Assembly: GCF_009818105.1 (NCBI RefSeq)
Contig: NZ_CP046564.1
Coordinates: forward strand, 1,550,001 to 1,614,000
From: Bacillus sp. N1-1
GTDB lineage: Bacteria > Bacillota > Bacilli > Bacillales > Guptibacillaceae
DNA length: 64,000 nt
Direction: 5' to 3'
The position numbers were made by a program, and so were the translations under genes. Under the pieces are notes generated by a model. That model made no database searches, was not told the DNA's origin, and saw only the letters and a program-made list of their open reading frames with translations. Every line of letters starts with the position of its first letter. Positions within the stretch are counted from its first letter, which is position 1. Shown here piece after piece: positions 33,183-41,595 of this stretch.

Positions 33183-34028
33183 TTAAGTTGCTGGATTTGA
33201 AAGAACCGCTAGGTCTGTTAATGCATTATGAAGACTAGATTTAATTGTTAGCTTATGAAGATCGATTCCTAACTGAACGGCTGAAATTGAGATCGATGGA
33301 CTGATGCCTGTTAATGTAACCTGAACGCCCATAAGACTTAGTGCTTCGGTAATATCAAACAAGTGCTTGGCAACCATCGTATCCATTGTCACAACCCCTG
33401 ATAAGTCAATGATCATGTGATTAAGCTGCAATTTGCGCGTGTGTTCTAGCGTTTTCTCCATGATGAGCGTTGCCCGATAAGTATCAATATTTCCAACAAG
33501 CGGAAGAATTGCCAGGTTTTTTATAATTGGAATAATTGGAGTTGATAGTTCTTCAAGGGTTGAGTCATATTTGTTTTTAAGCTGTTGATTGCTTGTAATA
33601 TAAGTACTCCCATAGCTATAAACAAATTGATCAAGAAGTGGATCGATTTTTCCAGGAAGCTTAATAACGTCCCGTGGCTTCATGTTTAGCTCTTCAACAA
33701 CGGGCTCAATGGCTTCCCAAATTGCCTCGCGAATGAGCGGTACTGTAACGATTAGCGAGATGATCATCTCATTTTCATCTTGAACGAGCTCACTAGATTC
33801 TTCTCCAAACTCTTCAATTGCAGTCATCGCATTCGTTGTATTTTGCTGCAGGCTTTTACCAATCAATTTAACTAAATAAGTCGTATTCGTTAAAGATAAT
33901 TTTGTTTCATTCGTAAAATCAGCTTCATCCAGATCATGACGCTGTCTTTCGTATGTACTCTGTGCAATCTCAGATGCTTGTTCAAGAATGTAGCTTCCTA
34001 CTTTTTGAGTGGGTGTCTCAGCAGTCAC
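33183..34028 (-). CDS. RsbR-type stressosome protein, paralogue 3
   Basis: A 281-residue protein with a third, different N-terminal half and a C-terminal STAS domain (about 160-275). It contains ILPLVGNIDTYRATL and IDLSGVVTMDTMVAKHLF. The two candidate phospho-threonines are T183 and T217 (34 apart). Position 2 of the usual SGVP motif is changed to SGVV. GTG start 34028 behind GGGAGG. Preceded by a promoter overlapped by an unusual inverted repeat, followed by a structured region and a terminator. No rsb partner genes are adjacent. Confidence 0.87.
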   Translation of the reverse strand: MTAETPTQKVGSYILEQASEIAQSTYERQRHDLDEADFTNETKLSLTNTTYLVKLIGKSLQQNTTNAMTAIEEFGEESSELVQDENEMIISLIVTVPLIREAIWEAIEPVVEELNMKPRDVIKLPGKIDPLLDQFVYSYGSTYITSNQQLKNKYDSTLEELSTPIIPIIKNLAILPLVGNIDTYRATLIMEKTLEHTRKLQLNHMIIDLSGVVTMDTMVAKHLFDITEALSLMGVQVTLTGISPSISISAVQLGIDLHKLTIKSSLHNALTDLAVLSNPAT

Positions 34029-34051
34029 TTTATTGCCTCCCTTAAGGTAGC

Positions 34052-34078
34052 TCTATAAACAAAACGTGTTAACGTCAA
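34052..34078 (-). promoter_or_regulatory. possible SigA promoter of RsbR paralogue 3
   Basis: On the minus strand TTGACG (34078-34073), a 15-bp spacer and TATAGA (34057-34052). The spacer is short. Confidence 0.35.
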
Positions 34079-34107
34079 TAAAACTTGAAATTGAACAGTT
34101 AACACGT
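34064..34107. promoter_or_regulatory. 10-bp inverted repeat flanking the RsbR paralogue 3 promoter
   Basis: ACGTGTTAAC (34064-34073) and GTTAACACGT (34098-34107) are perfect complements 24 bp apart. The inner copy overlaps the predicted -35 element. It may be a pair of operator sites. Confidence 0.38.
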
Positions 34108-34178
34108 GTAAGTAACAGAGTTCTGTCATATATAAATCATACCATTTAAGTAGATCGTTTGTTTATTAAACGTGCATT

Positions 34179-35207
34179 CTAGTTTAAAACAGGTGTGAAT
34201 CGCTCGTGAAATGCTTTGTATTTACTAGAAATACTAGATGGAGATGTTCCGTATTTTTTAGCAAGGGCGCTTTGACTAATCGATAAATCAAAGACTTTAG
34301 AGGCAAGGTACTCAAGAGAAGCTGCAAAAATAGCAGGTTTTCTGACAGATGGCTGTTCTTCTTGAATATACTCCTTCCAGAAGTGAAGGATTTCTTGAAC
34401 CTGTTCTTTTGAAAAATCATCACTGACGTGCTCAGTAAAGAGAGAAGCCACTTCAGCATCTTCTTTTCTAGACCAAATCATGTCAATCGAATCATCTGTT
34501 TCTTCAGATCCATTACCATGCTTCACAATTTCACTAAGAATTTCCGGGAAGTCGCTTTGCATCATGGAGCGTACGTTGTTAGCGGTGTCTTCAGTTGCTA
34601 ATTTCTTTTCTACCAATTGCATTGCGTCAGGGGCAATTTTAAGAAGTTCGATAAATGGCATCGCACCGTTTTTCACTGGAAGAAGAATACCAGCTAGGCT
34701 TTCTCCTTTTGATAGAATCACTTCTTCATGCAATAAAATGCTGATAGGTTGATTTGAGCTAAGCTCTGTCACAACAGCTGTGTTGCCCGATACTTCTTCA
34801 ACAGTATAAATGGACATATAAGCATCACGCCAGTCGTTCACCGTTTCTTTCACTTTCTCAGTAGAGAAGGTGTGTGAGTAGAGTTGAATGTACTCCTTCA
34901 CGATGGTTTTATTCCACTGATTGACAGCCTGATGGAAAATCGCCCACGGGAAAATACCATGCATATAAGCTTCTTCAAGGTTTTTAGGAATATCAAATCT
35001 AGTAAATAACTCATTTGCTAAGGAAACCATCTTTTGATCATGGTGGCTCATCGCGTATTCAACAAGCTGAGCTTGAACAGTGTAAAGTTCTTGAGTGTAT
35101 AGCTGTTCTTCTAAATGATCCTGTGCACTTTCAGATGTCATACAGCATTTTTTATATTTTTTGCCGCTGCCACAAGGACAGGGATCGTTTCGTTTCGTTT
35201 TTTGCAA
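34179..35207 (-). CDS. SEC-C motif protein with helix-turn-helix-like C-terminus
   Basis: A 342-residue protein. It begins with a SEC-C zinc motif (NDPCPCGSGKKYKKCC, Cys10, Cys12, Cys21, Cys22), the module that links SecA and many unrelated proteins to SecB, ribosomes or other partners. The middle is a helical region I do not recognise. The last 40 residues (SQSALAKKYGTSPSSISSKY) look like a helix-turn-helix. The start is taken as TTG 35207 with AAGGAGG eight bases upstream, which puts the SEC-C motif right at the N-terminus. The role is unknown. Confidence 0.78.
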   Translation of the reverse strand: MQKTKRNDPCPCGSGKKYKKCCMTSESAQDHLEEQLYTQELYTVQAQLVEYAMSHHDQKMVSLANELFTRFDIPKNLEEAYMHGIFPWAIFHQAVNQWNKTIVKEYIQLYSHTFSTEKVKETVNDWRDAYMSIYTVEEVSGNTAVVTELSSNQPISILLHEEVILSKGESLAGILLPVKNGAMPFIELLKIAPDAMQLVEKKLATEDTANNVRSMMQSDFPEILSEIVKHGNGSEETDDSIDMIWSRKEDAEVASLFTEHVSDDFSKEQVQEILHFWKEYIQEEQPSVRKPAIFAASLEYLASKVFDLSISQSALAKKYGTSPSSISSKYKAFHERFTPVLN

Positions 35208-35339
35208 TGTTGCTTCCTCCTTCAGGTCAAACTTATTCAACAATAAGAGACGAATGATATTTTAGCATACAAAGGGTTGAAAGCACAAAAAATAGATAAA
35301 AAGACCTACTTTTATTTGAAGTTTTTCGAAAGACCATCA

Positions 35340-36992
35340 CTAAGAAGCATTACTATTTTTCGGGAAAAGTATGGTTACTTTCGTTCCAATTCCAACCTCG
35401 CTTATAAAATCGATGGTTCCATGATGATTCTCGATTATTTTAAAGCTGGATAAAAGGCCAAGACCGGTGCCTTCTTCTTTCGTCGTATAGAATGGTTCAC
35501 CGAGCGTTTTAAGTTTATGCGCAGGTATTCCAACACCTTCATCCGTTAAAGTCACTTCTATATCAGCATCTTTTACGTCTGTTTTTAAGGTGACACTACC
35601 ACCTTCGGGCATTGCTTCAATCGCATTTTTAATTAAATTGATGAAAACTTGTTTAAGCTGATTCTCCTCACCGTAAAGCGTATTGTCTTGATCGGTGAAG
35701 TCTTTCATAAACGTAATATTGTAAAGGCTTGCCTGCGTACTTAATAACTGCAATACATAGGAAAGCAGCTCGTTCACCTTGAAATAAGTAAAATGAGAAG
35801 CTTGGGGTTTTGCTAACACAAGCAGGTCTTTAATGATGGCGTCCATGCGATCGATTTCTGAAAGCATAATTGAAAGAAACGGCGTTTTCTCTGCGAATGG
35901 TTTATCGTCGTTTAGCAACTGAATAAATCCTTTAACGGAAGTTAGCGGATTTCGTATTTCATGCGCTACGCTGGCAGCTAGCTGACCAACTGCCGATAAT
36001 TTTTCTGTTTTGAGAAGAGCTTCTTCCGTTTTCTTTTTATCCGTAATATCCATGAAAGCGGCCATAATCCCATTAATTTGACCGTTCTCATCTTGAATAG
36101 GAGCTGTGGATAGAGCTGTGTGAACGATCGAGCCGTCTTTTGTCATCCGCTTAACTTCCTTATTCACAATATGGCCGTGTTCAATGATTTCAGGTATCGT
36201 GATATCTTTTTCATCTTTAGGTACAATTGGACTCTTCTTTCCTATTACTTCATCACTATGCCAGCCAAATATTTGTTCTGCAGCTGGGTTCCAAAGACGA
36301 ATGTTCGCATTCATATCCAGTGCGAGCGTTGCAATTGGCGAGGCACTTATAATGGCCTGAATCAATTGTTTTGCTTCCCATAGTTCTTTTACCGCTTGCT
36401 TTCGTTCGGTAATGTCACGTGTTTGAATGATGGTCATCACTTTATTATCAAAAGTGATCGGAATAAGGGTTGATTCTACGTCAATTATTTCGTTATTCGA
36501 GCGCAAAAGCTGATATTCAATCGTTTCACGGACTTCATTTTTGTTAGTATGAATGCTGTGTAATATTTCTTTAATTTTCTTTTGATCCTGTTGGTTTACG
36601 ACTAGGGATTCGCGATTTCGATAAAGGTCACTGAGTGAATGAAAACCTGCCATATCAAGACCAGTTTGATTTGTATAAGTAATCTCCCCATCGCGAAGTA
36701 AACATATCGCATAGGGGGATGACTCAACAAGACGTCTGTATCGTTCTTCACTTTCTAGAAGTTGGCTTTCCATCTCCTTGTTTTTTTGGAGGAGATGTTT
36801 TAAGAGAAAATAGAGAAAGATACACGTTAATAAGATGAAAAACCAACCTTTATATAATCCCATTTCTTTGTTTGTTATAAAATCAGTAGAAAAGCGATAA
36901 AGAATGGTATCTGAAAGTAAGATCCATATTGAGCCAAACAGAAAATAGCTACTAATGATAATCCATGGAATTGATTCTGTTTTTATATGCAA
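35340..36992 (-). CDS. PAS-containing membrane histidine kinase (sporulation-kinase-like)
   Basis: A 550-residue sensor kinase. Two N-terminal helices (about 9-28 and 49-66) with a short outside loop, PAS domain 1 (about 84-195), PAS domain 2 (about 205-320), a HisKA domain with phospho-acceptor His344 in VAHEIRNPLTSVKG, and an HATPase domain (N box NAIEAMPEGG, G boxes DEGVGIP and GTGLGL). Domain sequence is closest in style to the KinA-E group feeding Spo0F. No response regulator is adjacent, which also suits a phosphorelay kinase. TTG 36992 behind AAAGGA is preferred; the upstream open frame (to 37262) has no homology. The gene is divergent from the LCP gene. Confidence 0.85.
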   Translation of the reverse strand: MHIKTESIPWIIISSYFLFGSIWILLSDTILYRFSTDFITNKEMGLYKGWFFILLTCIFLYFLLKHLLQKNKEMESQLLESEERYRRLVESSPYAICLLRDGEITYTNQTGLDMAGFHSLSDLYRNRESLVVNQQDQKKIKEILHSIHTNKNEVRETIEYQLLRSNNEIIDVESTLIPITFDNKVMTIIQTRDITERKQAVKELWEAKQLIQAIISASPIATLALDMNANIRLWNPAAEQIFGWHSDEVIGKKSPIVPKDEKDITIPEIIEHGHIVNKEVKRMTKDGSIVHTALSTAPIQDENGQINGIMAAFMDITDKKKTEEALLKTEKLSAVGQLAASVAHEIRNPLTSVKGFIQLLNDDKPFAEKTPFLSIMLSEIDRMDAIIKDLLVLAKPQASHFTYFKVNELLSYVLQLLSTQASLYNITFMKDFTDQDNTLYGEENQLKQVFINLIKNAIEAMPEGGSVTLKTDVKDADIEVTLTDEGVGIPAHKLKTLGEPFYTTKEEGTGLGLLSSFKIIENHHGTIDFISEVGIGTKVTILFPKNSNAS

Positions 36993-37247
36993 GAGTTTTT
37001 GTCCTTTCTCTATATCCTCATTTTGTATTTTACAAAGTTGATGGACGAATGCAAAGAATGCTTGAAGAATGGAAAAATATTTAGGTAGAAAGTAATAAGA
37101 AAGAATGGTACATTTATAGCTAGGGTTAACGCAAAGTGACATGTTTAGCCATTTATCAGCAATGATTGACCGTCGATCTTTATGATTATGATGCGAATGG
37201 TCTATAAATAACGAGTGAAGATTTATATTGAAGGAGATAAAATTTCT

Positions 37248-38279
37248 ATGAATGAAGACCAAATGGAACCTCGAAGTCGATATAAACCTAAGAAAAAACG
37301 CCGTGGATTGCGCATTACACTCTTGCTATTATTATTTATTATAGTCGGTATTGGTGGTTATGGGGGATATCTTTATTATAAAGTATCTAGCGTATCTGAC
37401 CAATCTTTGATGGAACCAAATCGGGGAGATCAGTCCGACCTAAGAAACAGTGCAGTCGATATAGGTAAAGATCATTTTTCAGTATTATTATTAGGTGTAG
37501 ACGATGAAGAAAATACATCGAATGGTCGAAGTGACTCGATGATGGTTGCTACATTTAATCAAGATGATAAATCAATGAAGCTTCTTAGTATCCCACGTGA
37601 CTCATATGTTGAAATTCCAGGTAGAGGAATGGACAAAATTACTCACGCTCATGCCTATGGTGGGATTGATTTAACGATTGATACAGTGGAAGGTTTACTT
37701 GGAATTCCGATTGATGAGGTTGTACGAGTGAATTTTGATGCTTTTAAAACCGTCATTGATGAGCTCGGTGGTATTGATGTTACAATTGATTCACAGCTTG
37801 TCGCTGACCAACTGTACAAAGAATCTAAAGGGAAAATCGATTTAGAAGTTGGGGAGCAGACACTTAATGGTAAAGAGGCGCTTGCATTTGCTAGAACACG
37901 TAAAGCCGACTCTGACTTAAAACGCGGTCAGCGTCAAATGGAAGTCATTACTGCTGCGATGGACAAGGTTAGCTCACTTTCTTCTATACCGAAGTACGGT
38001 GATGTTGTCGATCGTATCGGAGAGAACCTTACGATGAGCTTTACTTTTAATGAAGCAATTGGCCTGTATCCGTTTATCTCAAAGATTGATACAGTTGAAA
38101 AACTTCAGCTAACAGGAACGGATTTCCAACCCGCTGGAACCTACTATTTTAAGCTTGATGATCAGTCTTTAGCAACTGCTAAAACAGAGCTAAAGTCTCA
38201 TTTAAACCTTGAGGATCAAAATAATGATCCAAATGGAAATATGAATGCATTAGACGGTGAACAAGGTGAGACGCCTTAA
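37248..38279 (+). CDS. LytR-CpsA-Psr (LCP) family cell-wall polymer ligase
   Basis: Membrane-anchored enzyme that transfers teichoic acid or other glycopolymers from lipid carriers to peptidoglycan (TagT/TagU/TagV, LytR type). The 343-residue protein has a basic N-terminus, one helix (about 23-45) and an extracellular LCP domain. The LCP domain shows LLGVDDEENTSNGRSDSMM, SIPRDSYVEIPGRG and ALAFARTRKADSDLKRGQRQ with the conserved Asp and Arg residues for the pyrophosphate. ATG 37248 with AAGGAG eleven bases upstream; an upstream GTG has no such site. Which polymer it handles is not known. It is followed by a strong terminator. Confidence 0.88.
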   Translation: MNEDQMEPRSRYKPKKKRRGLRITLLLLLFIIVGIGGYGGYLYYKVSSVSDQSLMEPNRGDQSDLRNSAVDIGKDHFSVLLLGVDDEENTSNGRSDSMMVATFNQDDKSMKLLSIPRDSYVEIPGRGMDKITHAHAYGGIDLTIDTVEGLLGIPIDEVVRVNFDAFKTVIDELGGIDVTIDSQLVADQLYKESKGKIDLEVGEQTLNGKEALAFARTRKADSDLKRGQRQMEVITAAMDKVSSLSSIPKYGDVVDRIGENLTMSFTFNEAIGLYPFISKIDTVEKLQLTGTDFQPAGTYYFKLDDQSLATAKTELKSHLNLEDQNNDPNGNMNALDGEQGETP

Positions 38280-38295
38280 CATTAGATGAAATGAT

Positions 38296-38332
38296 ACGAA
38301 AAGGAGCAGACGCAATGTCTGCTCCTTTTCGT
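38296..38332 (+). terminator. terminator after the LCP gene
   Basis: A 16-bp perfect stem (ACGAAAAGGAGCAGAC arm, loop GCAAT) containing TTTT on the 3' arm. It falls inside the frame extending upstream of the YihY gene, which argues against that longer start. Confidence 0.75.
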
Positions 38333-38401
38333 TATGAAGGATGGTTACAGCAGAAGATTATAGGGAAAGGGTCTAAAGAATGTAAGAAAGGGGTTAACGA
38401 A

Positions 38402-39250
38402 ATGGCTGGATTATCATTTATTAAAAAACTTGGGAAAGAAATCGGCGAGGATCGGGTTACGAGCCTTGCAGCTGAATTGGCCTATTACTTTATGTTATCG
38501 ATCTTTCCATTGCTTATTCTCATTCTCTCGATTCTTCCTTACTTGTCAATTGACAAACAGGAAGCGGTGGATTTCCTTACAAAATATGCTCCTGGAGAGA
38601 CTGGGAGCATCCTACAGGATAATGTCCTCTCCATCATTAGCGAGCCTCAGGGCGGCTTATTAACCTTAGGTATACTTGGGACAATCTGGTCTGCTTCAAA
38701 CGGCATGATGGCATTAATGAGAGCATTGAACCTTGCGTATGATGTAGAGGAAACAAGATCATTTATAAAAGCAAGACTTCTCTCCATACTTTTGACAATA
38801 GGGCTTGTTCTTGTTTTTATTGTAACGCTTGTTTTACCGGTTTTTGGAGACGTTATTATTGATGCAGTAACCTCAGCTCTTAATCTGCCGAGCTCGACGG
38901 AATTTATGTTTCGTATCCTACGTTGGGTTGTAGCTGTTGCAATCATGGCATGCATACTTGCTGCGTTATACCGATTTGCACCAAATAAACATTTCCCATT
39001 TAAAGAAGTTATTATTGGAGCTCTTGTAGCGACATTAGGCTGGCAGGTAATTTCACTTGCATTTGCATTTTACATTAGTAATTTCGGTAACTATTCTGCT
39101 ACTTATGGAAGTCTTGGCGGTGTGATTATTTTAATGCTTTGGTTTTATTTAACCGGCATTATTCTTCTCGTAGGTGGAGAGGTTAATGCACTACTTCATA
39201 AAAACAAAAAAACATCGGTTTCAAGTGAGAAAGAGCAAGTTGGATTTTAA
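38402..39250 (+). CDS. YihY/BrkB-family membrane protein
   Basis: A 282-residue polytopic membrane protein with about six helices. Family phrases are DRVTSLAAELAYYFMLSIFP near the N-terminus, TLGILGTIWSASNGM in the middle and YGSLGGVIILMLWFYLTG near the end. The family has been mislabelled as ribonuclease BN; its function is unknown. The start 38402 follows AAAGGGG by eight bases; the frame extends back to 38291 but would cross the terminator of the previous gene. Its stop overlaps by four bases the stop of the convergent kinase gene. Confidence 0.87.
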   Translation: MAGLSFIKKLGKEIGEDRVTSLAAELAYYFMLSIFPLLILILSILPYLSIDKQEAVDFLTKYAPGETGSILQDNVLSIISEPQGGLLTLGILGTIWSASNGMMALMRALNLAYDVEETRSFIKARLLSILLTIGLVLVFIVTLVLPVFGDVIIDAVTSALNLPSSTEFMFRILRWVVAVAIMACILAALYRFAPNKHFPFKEVIIGALVATLGWQVISLAFAFYISNFGNYSATYGSLGGVIILMLWFYLTGIILLVGGEVNALLHKNKKTSVSSEKEQVGF

Positions 39251-40038
39251 ACTGGATGGAGTAAGGGCAATTGAATTGAGAAGGTTGTACCAAACAAAGG
39301 AGAACTTTTTACTTTTATCGTGCCTTTGTGGTTTTGAATAATTTGTTTACTAAGGAACAGGCCAAGGCCCGTTCCTTTTTCTTTTGTTGTGTAAAAGGGT
39401 TTGAAAATACGGCTCTGAGTCGATGCATTCATTCCAACGCCATTGTCACGGATATTGATCGTCACACCATTAAGATGTTGTCCTACTGTTAATGAGATTA
39501 TCCCATTGCTACGGTTCGTCATGCGAATGGCTTCGATACTGTTTTTCATAACATTTAGAAAAACTTGCTTTAACTGGCCAGGATTGATCATCACTTCAAT
39601 AGGGAGATTGAACTGTTGCAGATTTGTGGTTAGGTCACACTTGCTTAACTTTGCCTGGCTATGAAAAAGAAGAAGGATATTTTTAAGAAATGGGATAAGA
39701 TCAGTACGTTCTGATGTAAGCTCTGAAGGTCGTGCAAGTTGAAGAAACTCTTCAACTAGATCTGTTGTTCGTTGGATTTCTTCTAACAGTAGATCAGCAA
39801 TGTCGCTTTTTTGTAGTTTATCAAGGTCAGGTTTTATAAGCTGAAGGAAGCCTTTCATAATCGTAAGAGGATTTTTGATTTCATGGGCAACGCCCGCAAC
39901 AAGCGTATGAACGTTGGTTAGTGCTTGATTTTCATAAGCTAACGCTTCTAATTGCTGAAGCTTGTGATAATAGTCCTCTACTGATGGCAATATATTCTGT
40001 TTAGGAACTTCCTTAGCATTTAAATTAGGCTGTTCCAA
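39247..40038 (-). CDS. soluble histidine kinase without sensor domain
   Basis: A 263-residue cytosolic kinase core. A short helical N-terminus (about 1-40, probably coiled coil) leads to HisKA with His52 in VAHEIKNPLTIMKG and an HATPase domain (NSIEAIRMTNRSNG, DNGVGM, GTGLGLFLSKQII). There is no PAS, GAF or membrane segment, so the signal must come from a partner protein. Sequence style again resembles the Bacillus sporulation kinases. TTG start with AAAGGGG eight bases before. No response regulator nearby; convergent and overlapping by four bases with the YihY gene. Confidence 0.84.
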   Translation of the reverse strand: MEQPNLNAKEVPKQNILPSVEDYYHKLQQLEALAYENQALTNVHTLVAGVAHEIKNPLTIMKGFLQLIKPDLDKLQKSDIADLLLEEIQRTTDLVEEFLQLARPSELTSERTDLIPFLKNILLLFHSQAKLSKCDLTTNLQQFNLPIEVMINPGQLKQVFLNVMKNSIEAIRMTNRSNGIISLTVGQHLNGVTINIRDNGVGMNASTQSRIFKPFYTTKEKGTGLGLFLSKQIIQNHKGTIKVKSSPLFGTTFSIQLPLLHPV

Positions 40039-40162
40039 GTCCGTTACCCCTTTCGTTAACTTATTCTTAACGCATAGTTATAGAGTAACATCCATGAATT
40101 GCGAAGATTGAATGTTTGTAGGAAAGAATTAGAGTGTTTTTGATGAATATTGTTTGATTTTG

Positions 40163-40191
40163 AAAAGAATCTGCCCTCGGCAGATTCTTTT
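40163..40191. terminator. terminator after the HMA-like gene
   Basis: A 13-bp perfect stem (AAAAGAATCTGCC arm, loop CTC) ends five bases before the stop codon of the minus-strand gene. Confidence 0.85.
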
Positions 40192-40195
40192 GGGA

Positions 40196-40402
40196 TTAGG
40201 CAGGTTGATAGCCTGCTTCTTCAATTGTTTGCATGATTGTTGCTTGGTCTACGGCTTCTTCATCAAACATAATTGTGACCGTTTCTTCTTTGAGATCAGC
40301 TAGAGCCCGTTCAATGCCGTTTAAAGAAAGGAGGGCAGCTTCGATTTTCTGGATACATTCTTCGCCCTTCATTCCTGCTACGGATACAGTCATTTCATTC
40401 AT
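40196..40402 (-). CDS. heavy-metal-associated (CopZ-like) domain protein lacking the first metal cysteine
   Basis: A 68-residue protein with the ferredoxin-like HMA fold of copper chaperones (TVSVAGMKGEECIQKIEAA at the start, AVDQATIMQTIEEAGYQP at the end). The metal motif GM-x-C-x-x-C reads GMKGEEC: Cys13 is replaced by glycine and only Cys16 remains. Binding of Cu(I) as in CopZ is therefore doubtful; it may bind another metal, work as a dimer, or have a non-metal role. AAAGGAG lies nine bases before the ATG. No copper ATPase gene is adjacent. Confidence 0.83.
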   Translation of the reverse strand: MNEMTVSVAGMKGEECIQKIEAALLSLNGIERALADLKEETVTIMFDEEAVDQATIMQTIEEAGYQPA

Positions 40403-40472
40403 ATAACTAAACTCCTTTCATCATCTAAAACCCTTTACCCGAATTAAGAGGAGTTTAATCTGTCGTAATAGG

Positions 40473-40592
40473 CTAAGGCTTATTCGGAGTTTCGTTCGAA
40501 AGCTGTTCTAATGATTTGATTTTACCATGTGGATTTTGTGCTTCTTTTCTTTTGCGAAATTGTCTCTCTCGTTGTCCTTTAGACTGACTCAT
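40473..40592 (-). CDS. 39-residue basic protein (DUF6254-like)
   Basis: A very basic small protein (MSQSKGQRERQFRKRKEAQN followed by PHGKIKSLEQLSNE). The QNPHGKIKSxExLS phrase is shared by a small conserved Bacillaceae family (DUF6254, recalled). ATG 40592 with AAGGGGTGA upstream. Function unknown. It stands between the deacetylase and the HMA-like gene on the same strand. Confidence 0.68.
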   Translation of the reverse strand: MSQSKGQRERQFRKRKEAQNPHGKIKSLEQLSNETPNKP

Positions 40593-40652
40593 GAGTTTTT
40601 CACCCCTTATCATAGTGTTCATTAATAAGGTGGCCTCCAGAACAAAATGTAC

Positions 40653-41495
40653 TCACTGCAAATTTTGGGAGTAAAGTTGAACAAATGTGTACCCCTTTTT
40701 CTGTAAGGCGGGTATCGCTTTTTTCACTCCTTCTGCCGTCCCGCTAGTCGGTTGATTCATATGAAGAAGGGCAATGTCGCCGGGTTGTGCTTGCATTAGA
40801 GCATCGTTCACCTGTTGGGCGGTAAAAGTTGCGCCTGCATCTCCAAGTATTGTGTAATTCACAATTTGAACACCAAGATCCTGAGCGATTTGAACTGCTA
40901 CGTCATCATAGTAGGCTGTTCCTGAACGGAAAAGTGTCGGTGTTTCACCCGTTAGTTCTTCAATTTTCTTTTGATTCTCTTTCATTTCTTCAATCACTTC
41001 TTTAACCGATGCTGTCCCTGTGATGCCCCAGGCTGACTCCCCGTTCACAGAAAGAGGCTTGTGATGCGTGCCGTGATTTTCAATTTGAAAGAGCGGGTCA
41101 TGAGCAAGTTCTTGGAACAAGGCGGTGTTTTGATCAATCCATCTGCTGTTAATAAAAAGGGTGGAAGGCAGGTTGGTTTCTTTTAAAAATGCGATCAACG
41201 CCTCATCAACACCATTTCCATGAGACCCACCACAAGCATCAAATGTTAAGGAGATTTCCTTTTTGGATGAACTAAAATGAGTGTAGACACCTGTTACATT
41301 TTCACCAAATTCAGTTGGTGTTTTGTTTTCGTATTTTGCAATTAGCTGCTCCTTGTCATTTTCAACAAGAAAAGAAGGAACGGGTCTTTTCACATTCGAT
41401 TCATTAAGAAGAGAGAGGTTACCAGCTTGTTGCACCTGACATCCCAATAGAACGAAGAAAATAAGTATAAAACCAGTTTGTTTTACTGTTGTCAT
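40653..41495 (-). CDS. polysaccharide deacetylase (NodB-fold) lipoprotein
   Basis: Metal-dependent carbohydrate esterase family 4 protein, probably acting on peptidoglycan or another cell-wall sugar outside the membrane. The 280-residue product has a lipoprotein signal (FFVLLGC). NodB motifs are present but modified: motif 1 LTFDACGG (one aspartate where TFDDG is typical), motif 2 HGTHHKPL (the two metal histidines), motif 3 FRSGTAYYDD. ATG 41495 is preferred over the GTG at 41504, although the ribosome site is weak (GGTGAT). It stands alone. Confidence 0.83.
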   Translation of the reverse strand: MTTVKQTGFILIFFVLLGCQVQQAGNLSLLNESNVKRPVPSFLVENDKEQLIAKYENKTPTEFGENVTGVYTHFSSSKKEISLTFDACGGSHGNGVDEALIAFLKETNLPSTLFINSRWIDQNTALFQELAHDPLFQIENHGTHHKPLSVNGESAWGITGTASVKEVIEEMKENQKKIEELTGETPTLFRSGTAYYDDVAVQIAQDLGVQIVNYTILGDAGATFTAQQVNDALMQAQPGDIALLHMNQPTSGTAEGVKKAIPALQKKGYTFVQLYSQNLQ

Positions 41496-41543
41496 ATTTA
41501 TCACCAGAACTTAGCATATCATAGAAAAGATAGGATGAAATGG

Positions 41544-41577
41544 AAAAAACCTCCTTGAATGAAGATCAAGGAGGTTT
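41544..41577 (-). terminator. terminator of the AzgA-type permease gene
   Basis: An 11-bp perfect stem (AAACCTCCTTG arm, 9-base loop) with a T tract on the minus strand. Confidence 0.88.
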
Positions 41578-41595
41578 GTAGATCATTCTTACTCT

